Source of the DNA: a virus
Length of the DNA stretch: 28,144 nucleotides
Direction: 5' to 3' (one strand)
IMG/VR virus record: IMGVR_UViG_3300044639_000103
Span: 1 to 28,144 of that record
The notes beneath the pieces were generated by a model that worked only from the letters and a program-made list of their open reading frames with translations, was not told where the DNA came from and ran no database searches. Both the position numbers and the translations under genes were made by a program. Positions 23,366 through 28,144 of this stretch are shown here, piece after piece (the stretch's first letter is position 1; each line of letters starts with the position of its first letter).

Positions 23366-23723
23366 TTAACCAATCCTTTCTAAAGTCTAACCATTCGAAG
23401 TTGTTAAGTTCAGCCCACATTGCATACGTTGTCTTACTACCTCTGTGTAACTTATTCGATGCATTCTGAAATAACAATATTATTCTTATATCTGGATTAC
23501 ATTCCCTAAACCATATCATCTTCTTACGAGTTTCTAGATCTAGTAACCCCTTAGCCTCAAGATAGATCTCTCTATTCTCATCTACTTTAAAGTCTGGAGT
23601 ATAGGTTCTTTCTTGAACTGGCTGTGTGAACTTGATCCTAGTTGGTTCGTATTGTACAGAAGGATACTCTTTAATTAGTGTATTCCAAACCTTCTCTTCT
23701 AACTTACTCTTGAACTTGGGCAT
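23337..23723 (-). CDS. Endonuclease I-like Holliday junction resolvase (T7 gp3 type)
   Basis: A 128-residue nuclease. FKSKLEEKV (4-12) supplies the early Glu; PDF with Asp44, and IYLEAKG with Glu56 and Lys58 form the PD-(D/E)xK metal site; LLDLETRKKMIWFRECNPDI and SNKLHRGSKTTYAMWAE (in parts) are typical of phage endonuclease I. It would cut branched DNA to resolve replication intermediates and help degrade host DNA. Length is close to T7 gp3 (149 residues). It overlaps the exonuclease gene by 20 nt, and both act on DNA ends and branches. Confidence 0.88.
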   Translation of the reverse strand: MPKFKSKLEEKVWNTLIKEYPSVQYEPTRIKFTQPVQERTYTPDFKVDENREIYLEAKGLLDLETRKKMIWFRECNPDIRIILLFQNASNKLHRGSKTTYAMWAELNNFEWLDFRKDWLNAYRQLCSQ

Positions 23724-24426
23724 TTAGTAATGTCTCATATCGAGTAGCATAGCTATCTCCTTCGTGACGTAGAAGCCATAAGCACTGAGAATCCATAAGG
23801 AAATTACCTTTACCGATAAGAGATAGACTGTGCACTTTGTTGAACATAGCCTGCTCAGTAGTAAGTCCAGCTAAAGCTTTGCGGGCTTTAACTTCACCTA
23901 ATCCTGGGATACCCTTAACGTTGTCAGAAGAATCTCCTTTAATGCATTGCTCATAGAATAGTCTAAGACCCTCTAACTCTGTTTGTTCTACAAAGTTATC
24001 AGGTCTAGACCAACTAAGTGTACCTATAGCCCATTGAAAATGTTTCCCTGGAACCTGTAACATATCCTTATCTAGAGAGCAGATAGTAGTAGTACCTCCC
24101 ACCTTATCTTGGTGAATAGACATAGCATCATCTGCTTCTAGAGTATCAGGAGCCCATTCAGCCCCTAGCTTGTCAAGTGCATACTTCTGTAATGCAATCA
24201 AGTGCTTAGGTTTAGGGGCTGTCCTATTAGCTTTATACTGTGGGTTAATAGTTTTACGGAAGTTACTTGGTCCTGTTAGAAAGGCTCTGTAAGAGGTAGC
24301 ACCAACCTTAGATTGAATGCCCTCAAACAGATCCTTCATCCTAGATACGGCTATGCCCACTGGTTCATCTTCAGCACTGGCTGCACTACGAAAGCAAACA
24401 AGATCCATATCTATAAGGGCAATCAT
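23704..24426 (-). CDS. 5'-3' exonuclease / FEN-like nuclease (T7 gp6 type)
   Basis: A 240-residue enzyme with the FEN/5'-nuclease acid set: ALID6MD8, LE97AD99D100A, SLD119KD121M and GD165SSD168N, the last followed by VKGIPGLGEVKA, a helix-hairpin-helix DNA-binding motif. KANRTAPKP (66-74) resembles the helical arch entrance (KxxR). It would remove RNA primers and degrade host DNA. ATG shares one base with the stop of the SSB gene (TAATG), with GGAG 10 nt upstream. Confidence 0.88.
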   Translation of the reverse strand: MIALIDMDLVCFRSAASAEDEPVGIAVSRMKDLFEGIQSKVGATSYRAFLTGPSNFRKTINPQYKANRTAPKPKHLIALQKYALDKLGAEWAPDTLEADDAMSIHQDKVGGTTTICSLDKDMLQVPGKHFQWAIGTLSWSRPDNFVEQTELEGLRLFYEQCIKGDSSDNVKGIPGLGEVKARKALAGLTTEQAMFNKVHSLSLIGKGNFLMDSQCLWLLRHEGDSYATRYETLLNAQVQE

Positions 24427-24830
24427 TATACAGCTACTCCTTCAGGGATAGAATCAGAAGACTCATACTCAATTAGATTATTAATTACTAAGGTATTAAG
24501 AGTAGGAGAAGTACCTTTCTTACCCTTGAATTCCCAATCATAACTAGCTACAACGGCAACTGCATCACTACCATTACCGATACGAACATCAGTAGCGACA
24601 GGTACGCCATTACTATCAGTAGCTTTGATAGGAAGGGTAGACTTACAGGTAATGTAGTGTCCTCGGTCGTATTGGTCATCATCTCGTTTGTTTACCTTGA
24701 TACCTAATGTTGATAATTCTTTAACAGCCTCTGGACTTAACTGTGCTAAGTCTACTTGATACTTACCTGACATCTCGTTAGTCTCGTTTAGTTGAGCCCA
24801 GAATAGTTTTGCTTTGATTTTAATTGCCAT
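24426..24830 (-). CDS. Single-stranded DNA-binding protein, gp2.5-like
   Basis: A 134-residue protein from MAIKIKAKLFWAQL at ATG 24830; the frame begins 5 codons earlier at 24845, but GGAG (24839-24842) is placed for the ATG at 24830. It is beta-rich (OB-fold-like), with AKLFWAQLNETNEMSGKYQVDL, a RDDDQYDRGHYITCKS stretch and a NTLVINNLIEY strand near the end, in keeping with ssDNA-binding proteins of T7-like marine podoviruses. Unlike T7 gp2.5 it does not end in an acidic aromatic tail (it ends SIPEGVAV). Such a tail sits on the neighbouring 95-residue protein instead. Confidence 0.7.
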   Translation of the reverse strand: MAIKIKAKLFWAQLNETNEMSGKYQVDLAQLSPEAVKELSTLGIKVNKRDDDQYDRGHYITCKSTLPIKATDSNGVPVATDVRIGNGSDAVAVVASYDWEFKGKKGTSPTLNTLVINNLIEYESSDSIPEGVAV

Positions 24831-24911
24831 CTTTAAATACTCCAATGTCTATATACGTTTACAATAATGTGAATACAAGTTACTACTTCTAACACTGTGA
24901 TCCAAGTCTTA

Positions 24912-25199
24912 CTAGAAGGGAACATCGTCATCTCCTGAAGAAGTATTATTAACTTCCGTGGTATTGACCCATTGTTCGTAACCTCTTTTATCTTCTTGAA
25001 CCTCTACATCTACTTCGGTACCCTTAGTCCAACCACTCGCAGCTTTGTACACATGTTTGTTTTTCCAAGAGAATAGTCTCCAGGATTTAACTTGGTCCTC
25101 AGTATCTCTAAAGATAACTTCTATAGCTTGATACTCTAAGCCATTAGCTGCTTGATGGGCTGTGGGGGTACCTACATCCACAATTTTAATTCTAAGCAT
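24912..25199 (-). CDS. Small OB-like protein with SSB-type acidic tail, 95 aa
   Basis: A 95-residue protein. The body is beta-rich (EYQAIEVIFRDTEDQVKSWRLF, then a SGWTKGTEVDVEVQEDKRGY segment, each seen in part). It ends SSGDDDVPF, almost the DDDIPF tip that bacterial SSB uses to recruit repair and replication proteins. GGAGGAA precedes the ATG, which overlaps the polymerase stop by 8 nt. It lies between polymerase and the gp2.5-like gene, so it may act as a second ssDNA-binding or polymerase-accessory protein. Family not recognised with certainty. Confidence 0.65.
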   Translation of the reverse strand: MLRIKIVDVGTPTAHQAANGLEYQAIEVIFRDTEDQVKSWRLFSWKNKHVYKAASGWTKGTEVDVEVQEDKRGYEQWVNTTEVNNTSSGDDDVPF

Positions 25200-25905
25200 T
25201 TACTTCCTCCATGTTGCCCCAATCAGGTCCTACTTCACACTGAACCCTCATAGGTAGGTTAAACTCTGTACCAAATATCTTTTTAAAGTTAGCTGGTACA
25301 TCGTTGAAACAGTTATTAACTAACTGCACTAGACTAATATTATCCCATACTTTGGGATCAAAGTCAAGTATTATTGAGTCGTGTACTGTGTTTACCATTA
25401 AGACTCCTTCTTTACCTTTCAATCTGTTGCGTAGTGATACTCGAGCTAGAGCCATGAGATCTGCACCTAGACCCTGTACTGGATAATTAAGTATCTTAGT
25501 ACGAGGGAACTTAACCTTACCATACTTAACCTCAGGCTCAAACTTATAGAACCTACCAGTAGGCATATCGATACGACCATCACGCATAGCACGTTCTAGT
25601 AGTTGATCATGCCATACTTTTAGTCCTGCGTACTTTTCGTAGAACTGGTCAATGACTCCTTGCCAGAACGTTTCATCTCCAATACTTGAGAAGTTAAGAT
25701 CATTCGCATAAGAGTACGCTGATCCTCCGTAGATGAGTCGAAACACGAACGTTTTAGCAATAAGTCGACTTGGTAGTCCAAATCGCTGTTGGTTGTCTGC
25801 ATGCTGGTCTACTCCTAAAAGAATCTCATCGATAGCTACTTGATCTTGACTTAAGTATGTGGCTCCTACCCACTCTAATTGTTTAGCATCTGCTTGTAGT
25901 AACAT
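25192..25905 (-). CDS. DNA polymerase family A, C-terminal catalytic part (split)
   Basis: A 237-residue polymerase domain starting MLLQADAKQLEW. Motif A is at residues 4-12 with catalytic Asp6; motif B/O-helix is R47-x3-K51-x3-F55-x3-Y59, the exact 4-4-4 spacing of E. coli Pol I R754/K758/F762/Y766; motif C is VHD at 174-176 with catalytic Asp176. The residue equal to position 762 is Phe. GGGAGG lies about 11 nt before the ATG, so it can be translated on its own. The fingers and palm here need the N-terminal subunit encoded just upstream (25958-27109) to complete the fold. It is followed by the SSB-tail gene with overlap. Confidence 0.88.
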   Translation of the reverse strand: MLLQADAKQLEWVGATYLSQDQVAIDEILLGVDQHADNQQRFGLPSRLIAKTFVFRLIYGGSAYSYANDLNFSSIGDETFWQGVIDQFYEKYAGLKVWHDQLLERAMRDGRIDMPTGRFYKFEPEVKYGKVKFPRTKILNYPVQGLGADLMALARVSLRNRLKGKEGVLMVNTVHDSIILDFDPKVWDNISLVQLVNNCFNDVPANFKKIFGTEFNLPMRVQCEVGPDWGNMEEVNA

Positions 25906-25998
25906 CTAGTAGAGATCCTCCCATTGTCGTTCGATATAAATATCTTTCTCGTATGCATCAAGTAAATCGAGAGTAGAATAAACCTTTGATTCCTCCAT
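25906..25998 (-). other. 30-codon ORF bridging the polymerase split
   Basis: ATG at 25998-25996, TAG at 25908-25906, directly followed by the ATG of the C-terminal polymerase part. It starts inside the end of the N-terminal part, in another frame, and is in the same frame as the C-terminal part with only the TAG between. The peptide starts MEESKVYSTLDLLDAY and ends IERQWEDLY. There is no convincing ribosome binding site. It may be a translational coupler or the scar of an insertion. Confidence 0.35.
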
Positions 25999-27109
25999 CG
26001 AAGTTCTGCAAGTTTGGTTTACTGCTCGACAGTCGACCTGTCCTCGCAACGCATTGATTAAGTTGTCCATGTATCTTGTTCTCCTTCCAGTTAAGTTCAG
26101 CTGATAGCTTGAGTAATCCTCTGTAGTACGTTGATACTCTCTTCTCTAACTCTGATCTCTTTAAGAGAGTTTGAATAGCTTTGAGAGAGTGTTGGTTCCT
26201 ACTCTTGAGAGACTTGAGTGTAGCCTCATCAGTAGAGAAGTAACCTTCTTTAGCTAACTCTGAACCTCTAGGTGGAGTAAAGAGTCTAGGTAACTCAACT
26301 ACATAGTCTTCCCACTTTTCTTTTGTCTCACCTTTACGAGCACCTGTCTTGTATACTCCAGCAGGGACCTTGCGAGAAAGCTTGATGCTTCCCCCATAAA
26401 GTAGAGAACTGAGATGCTCACCACTATTGGGATTAAAACGATCACAGTTATGGTACTGATACAACTCGTTATCCAACTCGACGATTTGTGCATCCAATTC
26501 ATTTGCTAATTCCTCACTCTTTGTTGCGTTATATAATAAACCATTGTATTCCATCTCTTGTAATACTAGGAGATCTTGATTGTGTAGACTGATTAGTCGC
26601 TGTAGTGCTAGACCACCTGCTTTAACTTCCTCTAACTGTTTTAGATATACTTGGTACGTTAGATCTAAGTCACCCTGTAGATACTCCTCTAGAATAGATT
26701 TAGGTATGTCTGGTGTATCTATTCCATTCTTCCAATACTCAGTACTAACCACATCAAGCTTAGTACCCAGACCATAATGAGCAGCGACACCATTGAGAGA
26801 TGGGTAGCTTGCCTCTTGTCCAGTAAGTATAAAGTGTACAAGTTGACAATCCCAAATACGTTTAGAGCCAAAAGAAATTCCATATCTGTTTATCCAATGT
26901 AAGTCAAACTTAATGTTGAACCCTATAAGTATATCACACTCGTTAATCTTTTGTTGGATCTCTTGAAGCTTAGGTACATAGGGATCATGAGAGTATTCTA
27001 TATCGAATAGTTTATCTCCGATGCCTACATAGCATAGCTTGTTAGTCTGATCAAAAGGATTACCTTTGTTAGAGATTGTTGTTTCTACGTCTAGTACTAA
27101 CTCTTTCAT
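25958..27109 (-). CDS. DNA polymerase family A, N-terminal part: 3'-5' exonuclease and thumb (split)
   Basis: A 383-residue protein with AAGGAT before the ATG. Residues 1-160 are a proofreading exonuclease: LVLDVET (Asp7, Glu9), GFNIKFD69 and YLQGD147 (Y-x3-D). Residues 190-350 are thumb-like helices (RSELEKRVSTYYRGLLKL). The C-terminal end is RTGRLSSSKPNLQN (about 361-374) then GLFYSRFT, which in intact Pol A runs directly into motif A. The protein stops there and motif A starts the next ORF 52 bp downstream. The enzyme therefore must be assembled from two chains. Confidence 0.9.
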   Translation of the reverse strand: MKELVLDVETTISNKGNPFDQTNKLCYVGIGDKLFDIEYSHDPYVPKLQEIQQKINECDILIGFNIKFDLHWINRYGISFGSKRIWDCQLVHFILTGQEASYPSLNGVAAHYGLGTKLDVVSTEYWKNGIDTPDIPKSILEEYLQGDLDLTYQVYLKQLEEVKAGGLALQRLISLHNQDLLVLQEMEYNGLLYNATKSEELANELDAQIVELDNELYQYHNCDRFNPNSGEHLSSLLYGGSIKLSRKVPAGVYKTGARKGETKEKWEDYVVELPRLFTPPRGSELAKEGYFSTDEATLKSLKSRNQHSLKAIQTLLKRSELEKRVSTYYRGLLKLSAELNWKENKIHGQLNQCVARTGRLSSSKPNLQNFDGGIKGLFYSRFT

Positions 27110-27209
27110 CGTAATCCTTTAATAAGTAATGTTGTATAAGTAATGTTGTTACGATACCTAAACCAAAAGCTTGGTAGTAACACTGAATGTATTCAATAAA
27201 TAGTTGCAT
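27069..27209 (-). CDS. Possible small membrane protein, 46 aa
   Basis: ATG at 27209-27207, TAA at 27071-27069. It overlaps the upstream ORF's end by 17 nt and the exonuclease start by 41 nt. The peptide opens MQLFIEYIQCYYQAFGLGIV, one membrane segment continuing TTLLIQHYLL, followed by a basic tail (RVSTRRRNNNL). There is no strong ribosome binding site, so expression would rely on coupling. Otherwise the interval 27110-27192 would be an unusual gap in this packed operon. Confidence 0.4.
   Translation of the reverse strand: MQLFIEYIQCYYQAFGLGIVTTLLIQHYLLKDYDERVSTRRRNNNL
27122..27149 (-). repeat. 14-nt tandem repeat before the polymerase start
   Basis: ATAAGTAATGTTGT occurs twice in tandem (27122-27135 and 27136-27149), 13 nt upstream of the exonuclease-part start codon at 27109. 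Fourteen is not a multiple of three, so the repeat shifts the frame of the small overlapping ORF. It could be a regulatory site or a recent slippage duplication. Confidence 0.6.
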
Positions 27210-27387
27210 GCCATATGTCCCATGTTGTCCACACATCTCCAAGTTGATTGTAAGTTTTCTTAGCGATACCGTATGGTGGAGTTACGGATGCTAATACTTT
27301 GCTATCTCTGATTTGATACTTAGCACCTATCTCTATCAGAGGTTTATTCCGTAACTCATGCTCATATGGTAAATCATTTAGTATCAT
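27193..27387 (-). CDS. Hypothetical protein, 64 aa
   Basis: ATG at 27387 shares one base with the helicase stop (TAATG). It begins MILNDLPYEHELRNKP, with a central IGAKYQIRDSKVLASVTPPYG and a Trp-rich end (DVWTTWDIWHATIY). No family recognised and no membrane segment. GAGG lies about 7 nt upstream inside the helicase gene. Coupling to the helicase suggests it is part of the replication operon. Confidence 0.65.
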   Translation of the reverse strand: MILNDLPYEHELRNKPLIEIGAKYQIRDSKVLASVTPPYGIAKKTYNQLGDVWTTWDIWHATIY

Positions 27388-28144
27388 TAGAGATCCTCAT
27401 ACCTAGCTACCTCTGCTCTAATCAATACCTTAGCACTACCGTGTCGTTTCTCTGGTAGAGTATCCTTGTCACCTAACAGTTTGTTTTTACAGATGTTAAA
27501 GTATCTGAATCGACTAGTGTTATCTGACTCTTTACCAATGCCTAAGATCCAGTCAGCTTCGCCTTGCTTCGCAGTCTTGCTGCCGTCAACCATGTCCATC
27601 GTTAACCAAGTCTTACCCTCTGCTTCACCTGAAGCTTGAGATACAGCGATGACTGGTGCATAGTTCTTAGAGATCTCACGAGCCCATTGATAGATAGCCT
27701 TGAGTTCTAGATCCTTACGTTCTGCTTTGAAACCTTTAAGTTTATCGATCTGATCAAAGATGATAAGTGCTGGGTTAGCAGTCTTAAGAATCTGTTCTAT
27801 GCGTTGGATAGAAGATGAATCCTCGAAGTCGTAGATCTTTATCTGATCCTTAGTCTTCATGTCATACACCTTCTGATTGCGCTCTAGGTCGCCCCATAAG
27901 TGATCCGTAGTCATACCTAGTACAGCTTGGAAGCAACGAATACCAACCTTGTTGCCTTGCTCCTCGTTGTTGAACCACAAGATGTTACCATCTGTTTGTT
28001 CTACCATGTGAGAGATTTCACTAGCAAGGAACGTAGTCTTACCTGTCTCAGGTCTAGCAAATATAAAACCGAAGTCACCCTTGCGTAGAGAACCGAAAGA
28101 TTCATTCAAGAACTTAAGTCTCCAACGCAGCCCAGGTGTCGCTA
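27387..28144 (-). CDS. DnaB-like replicative helicase, C-terminal domain (partial)
   Basis: At least 251 residues; the 5' end is outside the window, since the frame stays open to the edge (ATPGLRWRLKFLNES before the apparent TTG at 28109). Walker A is FARPETGKTT and Walker B is PALIIFDQID; IAVSQASGEAEG and a KQGEADWILGIG motif follow, as in the RecA-fold helicase domain of T7 gp4-like and DnaB-like phage proteins. It would unwind DNA ahead of the split polymerase. Any primase domain would be beyond the window end. RYFNICKNKLLGDKDTLPE is the usual C-terminal strand. Confidence 0.85.
   Translation of the reverse strand, partial: ATPGLRWRLKFLNESFGSLRKGDFGFIFARPETGKTTFLASEISHMVEQTDGNILWFNNEEQGNKVGIRCFQAVLGMTTDHLWGDLERNQKVYDMKTKDQIKIYDFEDSSSIQRIEQILKTANPALIIFDQIDKLKGFKAERKDLELKAIYQWAREISKNYAPVIAVSQASGEAEGKTWLTMDMVDGSKTAKQGEADWILGIGKESDNTSRFRYFNICKNKLLGDKDTLPEKRHGSAKVLIRAEVARYEDL

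Noticed and set aside
24831-24911. Possible - strand promoter (TTGTAT, 17 bp, TATATA) before the ssDNA-binding protein gene
   Set aside because: Both boxes match the consensus poorly (3 and 4 of 6), so in AT-rich DNA this can be chance.
25903-25908. TAG recoded as a sense codon, making the polymerase C-part longer
   Set aside because: Other clear genes here (for example those ending at 2649, 13857 and 19302) stop at TAG, so TAG is a normal stop. A frame change would also be needed to join the two parts.
1-28144. CRISPR arrays, insertion sequences, integrase or attachment sites
   Set aside because: No regularly spaced repeats, transposase or integrase motifs, or tRNA-end repeats were seen in any gap or gene.

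Overview
This window is about 28 kb of an AT-rich, strictly lytic-looking, short-tailed (T7-like / HMO-2011-type podovirus-like) phage genome. It has virion genes on the + strand (1 to about 19,300) converging on nucleotide-metabolism and replication genes on the - strand (28,144 down to about 19,400). No integrase, repressor, tRNA, CRISPR array or IS element was seen. No phage RNA polymerase gene lies in the window, and the two clear + strand promoters are near-perfect sigma70-type extended -10 promoters, so late genes are probably transcribed by the host polymerase.

+ strand layout: 3' end of the large terminase gene; portal; two small proteins behind a consensus promoter; scaffold; major capsid protein and a terminator. 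Next comes a cassette of tail-fibre-like proteins: an Ala/Ser/Thr repeat fibre, a peptidase S74 self-cleaving fibre, and two or three short fibre/tip proteins with small accessory ORFs. A lysis-like block follows: a membrane protein, a coiled-coil plus TM holin candidate, an M15 peptidoglycan peptidase and a 3TM-type holin. A second consensus promoter precedes the tail-tube genes (T7 gp11- and gp12-like), another fibre, and three internal/ejection proteins, the last carrying a lytic transglycosylase domain.

- strand layout (in transcription order): DnaB-like helicase (5' end outside the window), small ORFs, a family A DNA polymerase split into two ORFs just before motif A, a small protein with an SSB-like acidic tail, a gp2.5-like ssDNA-binding protein, 5'-3' exonuclease, endonuclease I-like resolvase, small ORFs, metallophosphoesterase, DUF3310 protein, small ORFs, and a B12-dependent class II ribonucleotide reductase. 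Most of these genes overlap by 1 to 41 nt, so they look like one or a few translationally coupled operons.

The most notable item is a 23-codon - strand ORF (19406-19477) in the convergent junction. It has a strong Shine-Dalgarno and encodes a peptide that reads as a PqqA precursor of pyrroloquinoline quinone (PQQ), including the Glu-x3-Tyr pair that is cross-linked to make the cofactor. It has its own 5' leader with an extended -10 element inside a palindrome, an 11-bp direct repeat flanking a hairpin, and a downstream hairpin with a T-run. No other pqq gene is in the window, so the peptide would have to be matured by host PqqB-E. That, with the AT-rich composition, suggests a PQQ-using host, possibly a methylotroph such as a Methylophilaceae bacterium (inference only). 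Other points of interest are the split polymerase, a 24-bp direct repeat bracketing the transglycosylase module, and the SSB-like tail sitting on a separate small protein.
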